DNA of 64,000 bases, from positions 1 to 64,000 of the forward strand of contig JAFWQQ010000041.1 in the NCBI GenBank assembly GCA_017545165.1. The letters are read 5' to 3'. How positions within the stretch are numbered: position 1 is the first letter of the stretch; each line of letters starts with the position of its first letter. Both the position numbers and the translations under genes were made by a program. The DNA is from Oscillospiraceae bacterium. GTDB lineage: Bacteria > Bacillota > Clostridia > Oscillospirales > Oscillospiraceae. The notes beneath the pieces were generated by a model that saw only the letters and a program-made list of their open reading frames with translations, made no database searches and was not told the origin of the DNA. This document shows positions 1-9,080 of this stretch, in pieces.

Positions 1-129
1 TTTCGCAACGAGGTCTTCGCGACTTTGGAAAAAGTGGTTCTCAGGCTCTGTGATACGATTTGTGATCTTTCTGCGGATACCATTCGGAGCATTACCGGCC
101 GCTCCTGGATTATCAATTGTTTTAATTGA
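1..129 (+). pseudogene. C-terminal fragment of an IS630-family-like transposase (enters from left edge)
   Basis: Frame 1 is open from base 1 to a TGA at 127-129 and encodes 42 residues. They resemble the C-terminal tail of IS630-family transposases: an N-x-V-F start, a helix with paired valines and a DTI segment, then R-S-I-T-x-R-S-W near the end. The 5' part lies outside the window, so I cannot say whether the whole gene is intact. A second copy of the last residues follows at 158-208, which argues for a degraded or rearranged insertion. The family call rests on motif memory only, over a short stretch. Confidence 0.5.
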
Positions 130-157
130 AGAATAGTATAACTCGTTATCTGCCGAG

Positions 158-208
158 GTTATACACAGTATTACTGCCCGTTCTTGGATCATTAAATGTT
201 TTAATTAG
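158..208 (+). pseudogene. Second, diverged copy of the transposase tail
   Basis: This stretch translates in one frame to VIHSITARSWIIKCFN and then stops at TAG (206-208). It matches the tail of the preceding fragment (R-S-I-T-G-R-S-W-I-I-N-C-F-N, stop) with an offset of 79 bases. The DNA similarity continues for about 15 bases past both stop codons. It has no start codon and no upstream coding region, so it is a dead remnant made by local duplication or by two nested insertions. Confidence 0.5.
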
Positions 209-242
209 AAATTAGTATTAGCGGGTCATTGAGAGGGGAGAT

Positions 243-2408
243 CTACGGTTGAAAAATGAGACTGATCCGTTCCTTGTCAAATAAATTATTATATTCCAAA
301 ATACGATAGAGATCCAACATTTCTTTTTCATTTTCGGTGGCCTCTTCGACAGGCAGAAAGCGGCAGCTGCTCGCAGAATAGTAGCCGTAAGCCGTGATGA
401 TCGGGATCCGCTGCTCGGCATCCTTTAAGAACTTGTTGTAGGCCGGCAAGTCAAATCCGCAGGCTTCCAGAAGATAAGTCGACAGATAATTGATGCTGGT
501 TTCTATTTCACGTTTCTCCTGAATATCATAATTGGCCCAGATGAGAAACGGAACTTTATATTTCAGCATTTCACTGTCCAAATCATCGAACCCGCCGCCG
601 TGAACCTGTTCCAGGAAGCCGGCTTCCACTCTGGGCTGATGATCTCCGAAAAAGCAGATCACGACCGGATCCGGGGCTCCAGAGAAATAACGGATCAGAT
701 ACTCCAGCGCCTGATCGCTTAGATTCGCCAGGGTCAAATATTGCTCTGCCTCCGGATAGTGGGTCGGATAGGCAAGAGGAACCGCCGACTCGAAATTGTT
801 GTAGGTATATCCGCCGTGGTTCTGTATGGTGATCCCGAATAAAAAGAAGTCTTTTGTTTGATCCCGATCCTCATACCAGTCGATAATGTATTCATACATT
901 TCGCGATCGCCGATGTATTTTCGCGTTAATACGGTTTCCGGATAATCGGAAAGAAAGGTCGTCTCGTCAAAACCGAAATAACTGTATACTTCCGGCCTGT
1001 TCCAGCCGCTTGCAATGTAGGGATGGGTCGCGACGCAGGTGTAGCCGGCAGCGTGGAGATAAGAAAGGATACTATATTGCTGATCGATGAGATACTGCTG
1101 GTAAGGGACAGATCCGGCGGGGAGAAATGCTGTGGTGTCGCCTGTCAAAAACTCAAACTCGGAATTTGCAGTGTTGCCTCCATAGACCGAAGAGTATACA
1201 TAGCCGCGAATCGCGTTCTCCGTCAAAGAAGAGAAGAAGGGAAGAAGCGGCGTCTCAGTCTGAACGTCGTTTCCCAGAACACGGAAGTCGGTAAAGGACT
1301 CGTTCATGATCACGATGATCGTTGGCTTTTGGATGTTCGCAGCGTTCTCCTCCGTTTGGTACTGCGCTTCCAGCTGCCGCAAGGTATCTGTCGAGTAGTT
1401 TTCCGGCGTCTTGATCCGACCGTCCCGCAGCTGCAGGAAGAAATTCAGCGCGGTTCCGTTCATTTGAGAACCGGAAAGCGCCCAGGATTTGACGGGAGTG
1501 TCTTTTTCGAGGACGAAGACCAGAAGGAGTGACAAGAGACAAACAGCACAGGAACAGAGCCGGACAGGTTTTTTCCTTGTTTTGGTTTCTCGCTTGGTGA
1601 GAAAGAACGCCGCCATGAGAAAAACCCAAGCCAGCCATCCGATCAGCATAAACAGAGAAAAGAAAAACTGATAATCACTGGCGACATTCATGGCTGTCCC
1701 GACGGAAAGAAGATCATACGGGCAAAGCTCCCGGCCGCGGAAACAAAAAACATAGTAGTTGATCGTGGAATAAATGAGAAAGGGGAGCGTTCCCACCAGA
1801 ACAGAGGCTTTGTCGTTCGCGAGAAGAACGTTCAGCAAGGAGATCATGGCAAAAACGATCAATGTCCCGCAAAAAACGTGTTTCAGCTGCATACCGCCGA
1901 CCAGTACACAGCCGATTGCCTGGGAAGACTGAAACGCCATCAGCGCGAAAAACAGCAAGACCCCGAGCTCAGCGAAAAGGCGGCGATCTTTTTGGTATTT
2001 GGTAAGCAGGAAAGAGAGAAGAACAAACAGACTGCAGACCATACAGGGAAAGACAAAGAGAATGATGATCCATAGAGCCTGTTTTGCGTTCAGGTGAAAA
2101 CGGGAGGCAAGCGCGGCAAGCTTGTTGGAGGGGAGCCACAGCATATAAAATGATTTTGAGAGAACCGCAGCGTGAGCAGTGGAGAACAGGAGGATCGGAA
2201 CGCTCTGCTTCCGGTTCTCTTTTACGTATCTGGATAGATACTTCGGACCAAGATCGATCCAGGAGAACAGAAGGGTGGGAAAAAGCACGGCAGCCATGCC
2301 GTACCAGACGATCAGATGACGATCGGTCGGCACCAGCGTCAACAGGGATAGGATGAGCGCGATCCAATAAAACTTGTTTTCGAGTAAGTGAAAGCGTTTT
2401 TTCTCCAT
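243..2408 (-). CDS. LTA-synthase-like membrane sulfatase-fold phosphotransferase
   Basis: A 721-residue polytopic membrane protein. About eight or nine hydrophobic helices fill residues 13-300, and an extracellular alkaline-phosphatase/sulfatase-fold domain spans about 361-640. Residues expected of LtaS-type enzymes are visible: the metal ligand in MNESF (E370), the nucleophilic Thr in GGNTANSEF (T413), H531 in NHGGY, and D589/H590 in FGDHQPR. The family moves glycerol-phosphate or similar groups from lipid donors onto glycans. The membrane part is longer than the five helices of classical LtaS, so the acceptor may be the exported polysaccharide. I chose the ATG at 2408 (GGAG just upstream) because the longer reading frame runs through the upstream phosphoesterase gene. 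It is the last gene of the minus-strand locus. Confidence 0.85.
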   Translation of the reverse strand: MEKKRFHLLENKFYWIALILSLLTLVPTDRHLIVWYGMAAVLFPTLLFSWIDLGPKYLSRYVKENRKQSVPILLFSTAHAAVLSKSFYMLWLPSNKLAALASRFHLNAKQALWIIILFVFPCMVCSLFVLLSFLLTKYQKDRRLFAELGVLLFFALMAFQSSQAIGCVLVGGMQLKHVFCGTLIVFAMISLLNVLLANDKASVLVGTLPFLIYSTINYYVFCFRGRELCPYDLLSVGTAMNVASDYQFFFSLFMLIGWLAWVFLMAAFFLTKRETKTRKKPVRLCSCAVCLLSLLLVFVLEKDTPVKSWALSGSQMNGTALNFFLQLRDGRIKTPENYSTDTLRQLEAQYQTEENAANIQKPTIIVIMNESFTDFRVLGNDVQTETPLLPFFSSLTENAIRGYVYSSVYGGNTANSEFEFLTGDTTAFLPAGSVPYQQYLIDQQYSILSYLHAAGYTCVATHPYIASGWNRPEVYSYFGFDETTFLSDYPETVLTRKYIGDREMYEYIIDWYEDRDQTKDFFLFGITIQNHGGYTYNNFESAVPLAYPTHYPEAEQYLTLANLSDQALEYLIRYFSGAPDPVVICFFGDHQPRVEAGFLEQVHGGGFDDLDSEMLKYKVPFLIWANYDIQEKREIETSINYLSTYLLEACGFDLPAYNKFLKDAEQRIPIITAYGYYSASSCRFLPVEEATENEKEMLDLYRILEYNNLFDKERISLIFQP

Positions 2409-2526
2409 GGGGATTCTCCAGTTCCGTCTGTGTGCGGGAAGAGCGGCGGGGGAAACTCGACCCGTGACATAGAGCAAGCGTGATATGGATGATGTTTGTT
2501 GTTTCGTCTCCGAAAAGGGGCGCGCA

Positions 2527-3432
2527 TCAGTTCGTGTTCGGGAGCAGGTCCACCACAACGAGCTCCGGCGGGTTGTTGACACGGGGGATGAAGCGTTCGG
2601 TGCCCAGCCCTGCCGAAAGCACGCAGGTCGCTTGTGTTCCGACGTAAACGCCCTTTGAAAACGGAGGGAACCAGCCCACATACGGCGCGTACAGACCCTG
2701 ATCCAGGATCGGGATGCGGACGATGCCGCCGTGGTAGTGACCGGAGAACACGATGTCGACCGGATAATCGTCCACATAGTTCCAGTCCACCCACCCGGTG
2801 GGGATATGATTGATGAGAAGCTTCAGGCGGTCCGTATTCTGAAAATTCTCAAAAAAGGCAAGTTCAACTTTTTGCTGAGCCTTATCCTTTGTCGTCAAAT
2901 GCGGAGCGTGATAATAGCCCATATAGCCGCCGATGCGCAGCTCGGTCCCTTTGACTTCCAGATCCACATAGTCGCTGTCTACAACAATTGCGCCCGCGGA
3001 TTCCAGAACAGGACGCAGACTCTTTCCAAAACGCCGTTCCCAGCTTTTCTCATGGTTCCCGTAGCCGTAATAGACCGGGGCGAGCGAGGACAGATCGGAA
3101 ATAAGAGAAGTCACGATTTCTGTATCCTCGTCATCACTGTTGAGCATGTCGCCGCTCATAAAGATCAGGTCTGGATGCTGTTCCGCCACCAGCTTGACGA
3201 GCTTTTCGTTGTGCTTTCCGTACTCCGCGTTGTGCAGATCGGAAAGGTGAACGATGCGCAGGGGAGAGGAGACCGGAGCCGCTATGGAAACGTTCTCTAC
3301 GGTGAGAGAAAGCGACGTGAGGATGAAAAAGAGAAGAAGTATTGCCAGGACAGCCAAAACAGAAAGCAGGACGCGCCAAAAGACGCGCCATACGGCGCGC
3401 CTTTTGCGCGGCTGCTGCATTCCTTCCGTCAT
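2527..3432 (-). CDS. Membrane-anchored calcineurin-like metallophosphoesterase (YkuE/YaeI type)
   Basis: 301 residues with one N-terminal transmembrane helix (about 20-42) and an extracytoplasmic phosphoesterase domain. The dimetal motifs are complete and in order: SDLH (D65, H67), GD (D95), GNHE (N126, H127), H209, and GHYHGG (H232, H234). Relatives hydrolyse phosphodiesters or pyrophosphates of lipids and nucleotides, for example UDP-diacylglucosamine or lipid-linked substrates. It starts 3 bases after rfbC and precedes the LTA-synthase-like gene, so a role in trimming lipid-linked phosphate groups of the polymer is plausible but inferred. Confidence 0.85.
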   Translation of the reverse strand: MTEGMQQPRKRRAVWRVFWRVLLSVLAVLAILLLFFILTSLSLTVENVSIAAPVSSPLRIVHLSDLHNAEYGKHNEKLVKLVAEQHPDLIFMSGDMLNSDDEDTEIVTSLISDLSSLAPVYYGYGNHEKSWERRFGKSLRPVLESAGAIVVDSDYVDLEVKGTELRIGGYMGYYHAPHLTTKDKAQQKVELAFFENFQNTDRLKLLINHIPTGWVDWNYVDDYPVDIVFSGHYHGGIVRIPILDQGLYAPYVGWFPPFSKGVYVGTQATCVLSAGLGTERFIPRVNNPPELVVVDLLPNTN

Positions 3433-3435
3433 TTG

Positions 3436-3990
3436 TCAGATCTGTTTCAGCTCACGGAAGAAGGGCTGCTTTCTGTCTTTTTCGGAGAGCAGCACCGGGA
3501 CGCCTTCCAGCAAGGGCCATTTTACCGCGATTTCCGGATCGTCCCAGCGGATCCCGCCTTCATCGCCGGGATGGTAGAAATCCGTGCACTTATAGCAGAA
3601 TTCCGCTTCCACGCTCAGCACATAAAAGCCGTGGGCAAAGCCCTCCGGAATGTAGAGCTGCTTTTTGTTTTCCGCGCTGAGAAGCTCCCCGTGCCACTGC
3701 TCGTAAGTCGGAGAGTCGGGGCGCAGGTCCACGCCCACGTCGAAGACCTCGCCGCGGAGCACGCGGACCAGCTTTCCCTGGGGGTGCCGGATCTGGTAGT
3801 GCAGGCCGCGGAGCACGCCCTGCTTTGACATGGACTGGTTGTCCTGCACGAAGACCATGTTCAGCCCGGCCTCGGCCATGTCCCGCTGATTGTAGGTCTC
3901 CATGAAGTAGCCGCGGCTGTCTCCAAACACCTGGGGTTCGATAACGAACATGCCGGCAAGCTTACAGGGGGTCACTTTGATCTTAGCCAT
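3436..3990 (-). CDS. rfbC: dTDP-4-dehydrorhamnose 3,5-epimerase
   Basis: A 184-residue cupin epimerase that converts dTDP-4-keto-6-deoxyglucose to dTDP-4-keto-rhamnose, the third step of dTDP-L-rhamnose synthesis. The family signatures are clear: an early FGDSRGYFME segment, the active-site RGLHYQ motif, and YIPEGFAHGF. Length is normal for the family. Two in-frame ATGs lie 6 bases apart. The downstream one (3990) sits 7 bases after AAGGAG, whereas the upstream one is too close, so I use 3990. Its start overlaps the 3' end of rfbD by 8 bases, consistent with translational coupling. Confidence 0.95.
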   Translation of the reverse strand: MAKIKVTPCKLAGMFVIEPQVFGDSRGYFMETYNQRDMAEAGLNMVFVQDNQSMSKQGVLRGLHYQIRHPQGKLVRVLRGEVFDVGVDLRPDSPTYEQWHGELLSAENKKQLYIPEGFAHGFYVLSVEAEFCYKCTDFYHPGDEGGIRWDDPEIAVKWPLLEGVPVLLSEKDRKQPFFRELKQI

Positions 3991-4840
3991 TGTCATTCTC
4001 CTTCAGTTCCGCCAGATAGCGACGCAGCGCGTCCTGCCAGGGGGGGAGACGGTCAAAACCGTTTTGCGTCAGCTTGTCCTTGCTCATACGGCTGTTGGCC
4101 GGACGTTTGGCCCGGCTGGGGTATTGATCGCTGGACACCGGCAGGACTCTGGCAGGAAGGCCTGCTTCCGCCATGATGGCGCAGGCGAATTCATACCAGC
4201 TGCAGAAGCCCTCGTTGGTGGCGTGGTAGGTGCCGTAGCGCTCCGTGACGATCATGTCCGCGAGCAGCACGGAGAGGTCTTTCGTGTACGTGGGGGAGCC
4301 GATCTGATCGTTGACTACCGTGAGCTGTTCCCGCTCTGCTCCGAGACGCAGCATGGTCTTGACAAAGTTCTTGCCATTCAGGCCGAAGAGCCAGGAAATG
4401 CGGACGATGAAATGCTTTTCAACATACCTGTGAACGGCCTCTTCTCCCCGGTACTTGGACATGCCGTAGACATTCAGCGGCTCCGGCTGATCGTCCGGTT
4501 CCCAGGGACGCAGTCCGTCTCCGGGAAACACATAGTCTGTGGAGATGAACAGCAGCTTGCTGCCCAGCTCGGCGCAGGCGCGTGCAAGGGCTTCGGTTCC
4601 CGCCCGGTTGATCCGGTCACAGCGCTCCGCGTCGTCCTCCGCCTGATCCACAGCGGTGTATCCCGCGCAGTGCATCACCGCGTCCGGCCGCAGAGCGGTC
4701 AGACAGCTATGTATGGCCGCGGGATCGGTCAAATTACATTCTTTGGAGCTCACTCCGGTGACATGGTGTCCCCGTGCGGCCAGCTCGATCACGAGATCGT
4801 GACCCAACTGCCCGCTGGCTCCGGTCACAAGGATATTCAT
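3983..4840 (-). CDS. rfbD: dTDP-4-dehydrorhamnose reductase
   Basis: A 285-residue short-chain dehydrogenase/reductase that reduces dTDP-4-keto-L-rhamnose to dTDP-L-rhamnose. It has the N-terminal nucleotide-binding GASGQLGHDL motif, the STDYVF strand, and the catalytic YGMSKYRGE (YxxxK) motif. Length matches RmlD. It lies between rfbA (125 bases upstream) and rfbC. The 4,6-dehydratase rfbB that should feed it is absent from the window. Confidence 0.95.
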   Translation of the reverse strand: MNILVTGASGQLGHDLVIELAARGHHVTGVSSKECNLTDPAAIHSCLTALRPDAVMHCAGYTAVDQAEDDAERCDRINRAGTEALARACAELGSKLLFISTDYVFPGDGLRPWEPDDQPEPLNVYGMSKYRGEEAVHRYVEKHFIVRISWLFGLNGKNFVKTMLRLGAEREQLTVVNDQIGSPTYTKDLSVLLADMIVTERYGTYHATNEGFCSWYEFACAIMAEAGLPARVLPVSSDQYPSRAKRPANSRMSKDKLTQNGFDRLPPWQDALRRYLAELKENDNG

Positions 4841-4965
4841 TGGATACTCCTTTGCCGATGGACTGCCATTCTCGCGTGACAGCGGATGGATCCTCGACAG
4901 ATGATCACGGTTGTCTTCTGAACTGGCGCCAGGCGTCAGAATACTGCCGCCCAGTCACGTCTCTT

Positions 4966-5853
4966 TTAACCTCTGACTCTGCCCTCCGCCACTTCGCGGA
5001 GATGCTTGCCGTAAGGGGATTTTCCGTATTGCGCCGCCGCTTCCAGCAGGCTTTCCTTGTCGATCCACTTGTTGCGGAAGGAAATCTCCTCCGGGGCGGA
5101 GATGACGATGCCCTGCCGGTTCTGGATCATGCGGACAAAGTCTGTCGCCTCGGCAAGAGAATCCATGGTGCCCGTGTCCAGCCAGGCAAAGCCCCGGCCC
5201 AGCAACTGGACGTCAAGCAGAGAGTCCTGTAAGTACATATCGTTGAGCGTGGTGATCTCCAGCTCGCCGCGGGCGGAGGGCCGGACTTCCTTTGCGCGCT
5301 CGCTTACGCCCTTGGGGTAGAAGTACAGCCCGGTGACGGCGTAGTTGCTCTTGGGGAACTTGGGCTTTTCCTCAATGGAAACGGCTTTTCCCGTCTCGTC
5401 GAATTCCACCACGCCGAAGCGCTCCGGATCGGGCACATAATAGCCGAACACCGTCGCCCGACCGTTTCCTTCCGCGTCGGCTACTGCGGCGCGCAGCAGC
5501 TTGCCGAAGCCGTTGCCGTAAAAGATATTGTCGCCCAGGACCATGGCGCAGGCCTCGTCCCCGATGAACTCCTCTCCCAGCAGGAAGGCCTGGGCCAGAC
5601 CGTCCGGGGAGGGCTGGACCTTGTAGCTCAGACGCAGACCCAGGTGCTTGCCGTCGCCCAGAAGACGCTCAAAATTCGGCGTATCCTGGGGCGTGGAGAT
5701 GATGAGGATGTCCCGGATCCCGGCCAGCATCAGCGTGGACAGGGGATAGAAGATCATAGGCTTGTCATAGACCGGCAGCAGCTGTTTACTGGTGACAAGG
5801 GTCAGGGGATAGAGCCGCGTCCCGGCCCCTCCGGCGAGGATGATTCCTTTCAT
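4966..5853 (-). CDS. rfbA: Glucose-1-phosphate thymidylyltransferase
   Basis: A 295-residue nucleotidyltransferase that makes dTDP-glucose from dTTP and glucose-1-phosphate. The N-terminal signature [13 protein letters not shown] and the following [16 protein letters not shown] are textbook RmlA, as is the mid-protein [15 protein letters not shown] stretch. dTDP-glucose is the shared precursor of rhamnose (rfbC/rfbD) and of the 3-amino-3,6-dideoxyhexose made by the fdt-like genes at 11555-13061, so this gene probably serves both branches. Confidence 0.96.
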   Translation of the reverse strand: MKGIILAGGAGTRLYPLTLVTSKQLLPVYDKPMIFYPLSTLMLAGIRDILIISTPQDTPNFERLLGDGKHLGLRLSYKVQPSPDGLAQAFLLGEEFIGDEACAMVLGDNIFYGNGFGKLLRAAVADAEGNGRATVFGYYVPDPERFGVVEFDETGKAVSIEEKPKFPKSNYAVTGLYFYPKGVSERAKEVRPSARGELEITTLNDMYLQDSLLDVQLLGRGFAWLDTGTMDSLAEATDFVRMIQNRQGIVISAPEEISFRNKWIDKESLLEAAAQYGKSPYGKHLREVAEGRVRG

Positions 5854-5894
5854 GGTGACTCTCCTGTACAGTATATGGTTTTTATGCCTTCACT

Positions 5895-6899
5895 TTATAA
5901 GAGCACGCTTTCTTTTCTTTTCCCAATCAAAAAGGGAGCTTTTTTTCGTATCAGGTATACAATGGGGATTTCCAAAGAAAAAATGATGAAGAAATCCGCG
6001 ATCCGGATCCAAAGAGTTGGTGCAACCGTATGGGAGATGAATCTGGCAATCAGAAGAATCGGGATATGCGTTCCCATGATGATGATGCTGTTGTATCCCA
6101 ACCATCGCAGCACTTTACAGGACCATCTTTCGCTGATCTGCAGTACACCATAAGAGCCGAGAAACGCCGCACAAAGAAAAACGGCGGGATACCCGAAGCG
6201 CAGCTCATAGATATCTGGGCAATCCATATTCCATAAGGATAATGCCAGAGCAAGTACGAGAGAGACCAGCCCCCAAACCGTACGTTTTTTTTGATAAAAC
6301 GATGCCAGAACATAACCACTGGCAAGAAAAGCGTGTGAAATAAGGGTTGTACGCAGTATTCCGAGAAAGTCATTCTTTGGCATAGGAATGACCACTGCGA
6401 CGACAAGCAGAATCAGGGAGATAGCAAGGTATACGTAGTCTGCAGCTTTTTGATGGAAGGCTTTCGTACAAAGAAATAACAGAAAACGATTCAGCAGTTT
6501 TGCAAAAAATAACGCGTATAAGAACCAGTCCACAATATTGTTGCACTGCATGATCAGAGCGTTGAAGAGCAGACCGAAAAGGTTTTGCTTGAAGCCGAAC
6601 CGAATAAAGAATTGCACCGCTCCAAGGAACTCGAAGAACAAAAACGGTACCCCGATCCTTACAAGCATTCTCAGCAATACTTGTTTTGTCGGTTTGTTCA
6701 TTTCTCCGGATAAGGATGCAGTAATGCCGGAAAGCACAAAGAAAGCCGGCATATGAAAGGAGAAGAAAAAGTCATGGAGAATGCCGTCTGTAAAGCAATG
6801 GGCATAGACGACCATGATAATCAAGATGCCTTTTGCGGTGTCAATAGCGTGGTCTCTGGACGCTTCAGAGTGCGGTTTATTTGTGATTGATTCAGTCAT
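5895..6899 (-). CDS. Acyltransferase family 3 membrane protein (O-acetyltransferase)
   Basis: 334 residues forming about ten transmembrane helices, with the family's N-terminal pattern: AIDTAKGILIIMVVYAHCF followed by FFFSFHMPAFFVLSG. The conserved His after the first helix is present. Such proteins transfer acetyl or other acyl groups to sugars of exopolysaccharides at the membrane. Codon and base usage is visibly more AT-rich than in the flanking rfb genes, which suggests recent acquisition. No clear Shine-Dalgarno precedes the ATG, which lies 9 bases after the ABC ATPase stop. Confidence 0.85.
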   Translation of the reverse strand: MTESITNKPHSEASRDHAIDTAKGILIIMVVYAHCFTDGILHDFFFSFHMPAFFVLSGITASLSGEMNKPTKQVLLRMLVRIGVPFLFFEFLGAVQFFIRFGFKQNLFGLLFNALIMQCNNIVDWFLYALFFAKLLNRFLLFLCTKAFHQKAADYVYLAISLILLVVAVVIPMPKNDFLGILRTTLISHAFLASGYVLASFYQKKRTVWGLVSLVLALALSLWNMDCPDIYELRFGYPAVFLCAAFLGSYGVLQISERWSCKVLRWLGYNSIIIMGTHIPILLIARFISHTVAPTLWIRIADFFIIFSLEIPIVYLIRKKAPFLIGKRKESVLL

Positions 6900-6907
6900 A
6901 TCAACAA

Positions 6908-8200
6908 TTAATCCGGTGACATATTCTTTTTTACTTCTGTTATCGTGATATCAGAGAATCTGGTATGCCCCCAATAGTGCGACAGCCATTCCAAATCCGA
7001 ATCGTTCGTCTTTTGCAGCTCTAACTGAATAGCACCGGATACACGATCGCACCAACCTTCCACACCGAATTCGTTTCTCTGAAAGGCAAGCATGTCAAAT
7101 CTGTAGTTTCCAGGAGCAAGGTGAGAGGTATCGATTGTCACATCTATATCAAGCAACTGCCCTTTTTCGGCACAGATCATGCACTCAGAGAGCATAGTTC
7201 CGGCAACAGAACCATCCGCCGCCACGATCTCGAATCGGATGCCCATATTCTGAAAAGCGGCATTGGCTTTACAGTGGATAGAGGCAAGAATTTGATCGCC
7301 AGAGCGGATGACTTCCTCCGGAGAGTTATGAATGACCAGACTCAAAAACTGCATATTCATCGAGACACCCAGAGCCCGTTTCTGCTGGCTGAAGTCATAG
7401 GAGTACTGGGTCTTTGTCTGACAATCAGAGTAAATGCCGATGGCGGTCTCAACATCACCGTTGTAGATTAATCTGCCATGGTCAAGAACGATGCATCGGG
7501 TACAAAGCCGACGAATTGTGCTCATATTATGACTCACATACAAAACAGTTCTGTCTTCTTCATTCGCGGCATCGCCCATTCGCCCGAGACATTTCTGTTG
7601 AAATTTCATATCGCCCACGGCAAGGACTTCGTCCATGACCATGATCTCAGAATCCAAGTGAGCAGCCACGGCAAAAGCCAGTTTTACATACATGCCGGAG
7701 GAATAGCGCTTGACCGGAGTATCGATGAACTTTTCCATCTCGGCAAAGGCGACGATCTCATCAAACTTTTTTTCGATCTCGGCCTTGGTCATACCAAGGA
7801 TCGCGCCGTTCATATATACGTTCTCACGGCCGGTCAGCTCCGGATGAAAACCGGTGCCGACTTCCAGCATGGAGGCGATCCGTCCATTGATTAGAATTCG
7901 CCCCTCTGTTGGAGCGGTAACGCGGGAGAGAAGTTTGAGCAAGGTGGATTTCCCGGCTCCGTTATGGCCGATGATGCCCAGAGCCTCACCCTTTCTGACT
8001 TCGAGATTGATATCGTCCAGGGCAAGAAAACGCTCGCCGATCTTAATGTTTTGATTGCTGCCGATTTTACTGTTGGGATCCTCTTTCCCACGGACACGGG
8101 CCCACCAGCTCTGCAAGTCTCCCTTCAGCGTCCCGCCGCCGATGGTGCCGAGACGGTATTGCTTCGAGACATGCTCGATCTTGATTGCAAGTTCTTCCAT
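6908..8200 (-). CDS. Polysaccharide/teichoic-acid ABC exporter ATPase (Wzt/TagH type)
   Basis: A 430-residue ATPase of the polysaccharide export family. Walker A is GHNGAGKST (about residues 79-86), the ABC signature is YSSGM (about 166-170), Walker B is IMVMDE (about 186-191), and the switch His is in YVSHNM. A C-terminal extension of about 170 residues, rich in beta-strand, follows the ATPase core. In Wzt this region recognises the finished non-reducing end of the polymer. The second in-frame ATG (8200) is 6 bases after GAGGA and is preferred to the first (8206), which abuts the ribosome binding site. The partner permease lies directly upstream. Confidence 0.93.
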   Translation of the reverse strand: MEELAIKIEHVSKQYRLGTIGGGTLKGDLQSWWARVRGKEDPNSKIGSNQNIKIGERFLALDDINLEVRKGEALGIIGHNGAGKSTLLKLLSRVTAPTEGRILINGRIASMLEVGTGFHPELTGRENVYMNGAILGMTKAEIEKKFDEIVAFAEMEKFIDTPVKRYSSGMYVKLAFAVAAHLDSEIMVMDEVLAVGDMKFQQKCLGRMGDAANEEDRTVLYVSHNMSTIRRLCTRCIVLDHGRLIYNGDVETAIGIYSDCQTKTQYSYDFSQQKRALGVSMNMQFLSLVIHNSPEEVIRSGDQILASIHCKANAAFQNMGIRFEIVAADGSVAGTMLSECMICAEKGQLLDIDVTIDTSHLAPGNYRFDMLAFQRNEFGVEGWCDRVSGAIQLELQKTNDSDLEWLSHYWGHTRFSDITITEVKKNMSPD

Positions 8201-8209
8201 ATTCATTCC

Positions 8210-9070
8210 TCACACCGTGTCCATAAAGGTCTTTTCTACGCGGCTGAACAGGATCACACCAAAAAACAGAAAAACCAGAGTCGTGATCCAGCCGAACCCG
8301 TAGAAGCGCCATTCGACCGAGCCGAAGCCGAGATAACCGTAACGGAAAATGTTGATGATCGGCGTGACGGGATTGCACATATACAGGGTATGCCATTTCC
8401 CACCCGGCGCAAAGGCTTCCATACTGAACATATCATAAGCGACCGGGGAACCGTACATCCAAAGTTGCACGCCGAAACCTACCAGCTTGGCCAGATCCCG
8501 ATATTTGGTCGTCACGGACGAGATGATGATCCCAAAGCCCATGGAGAGCATGGCAAGCTGCAGCAGCAGCACCGGCGTCATCAGGATCCACCAGTTTGGA
8601 TGGATCTGTTTGGTCAGCGCAAAATACAGAACAAACGCGACCAGAAAACAAAACTGAATGGCAAAGCTGATCAGTTGGGACAACACCGTGGAGATCGGCG
8701 TCACCAGGCGGGGGTAATAAACCTTACCCATAATGCCTGCGTTTCCTACAAAGGTATTTGCCGTTAGAGAGAGACAGTTGCTGAAATAGGTCCACAGAAT
8801 CGTGCCGGAGAAATAGAAGACAAACGAAGGAATGCCGCCCGGCGCCAGTCCGGCAATATTGCCGAAAATCAGTGTGAAGACGATGGTCGTGAGAAAGGGC
8901 TGGATAAAAGCCCAGGCAGGGCCCAGGATCGTCTGCTTGTACTGCGATACAAAGCTGCGGCGGACAAACAGTGTGATCAGATCGCGATATTTCCAGACTT
9001 CTTTCAGGTTGATATCCAACCACCCCGTCTTGGGAGTGATGACGGTGGTAAACTGTTCTATTTCGTTCAT
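8210..9070 (-). CDS. Polysaccharide/teichoic-acid ABC exporter permease (Wzm/TagG type)
   Basis: 286 residues with six predicted membrane helices (ABC2 family). The entry segment typical of Wzm proteins is present: TPKTGWLDINLKEVWKYRDL, then YKQTILGPAWAFIQP. With the downstream ATPase it forms a two-gene exporter that moves a completed lipid-linked glycan across the membrane. I start at the ATG giving MNEIEQF because family members begin close to this segment. An alternative start at 9106 would overlap the upstream glycosyltransferase by 26 bases. No Wzx flippase was found in the window. Confidence 0.92.
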   Translation of the reverse strand: MNEIEQFTTVITPKTGWLDINLKEVWKYRDLITLFVRRSFVSQYKQTILGPAWAFIQPFLTTIVFTLIFGNIAGLAPGGIPSFVFYFSGTILWTYFSNCLSLTANTFVGNAGIMGKVYYPRLVTPISTVLSQLISFAIQFCFLVAFVLYFALTKQIHPNWWILMTPVLLLQLAMLSMGFGIIISSVTTKYRDLAKLVGFGVQLWMYGSPVAYDMFSMEAFAPGGKWHTLYMCNPVTPIINIFRYGYLGFGSVEWRFYGFGWITTLVFLFFGVILFSRVEKTFMDTV

Positions 9071-9080
9071 ATCATTTTCT

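Noticed and set aside
2409..2777. In-frame N-terminal extension of about 120 residues on the LTA-synthase-like protein
   Set aside because: It is read through the middle of the phosphoesterase gene in another frame, has an unnatural composition, and a good ribosome binding site precedes the ATG at 2408.
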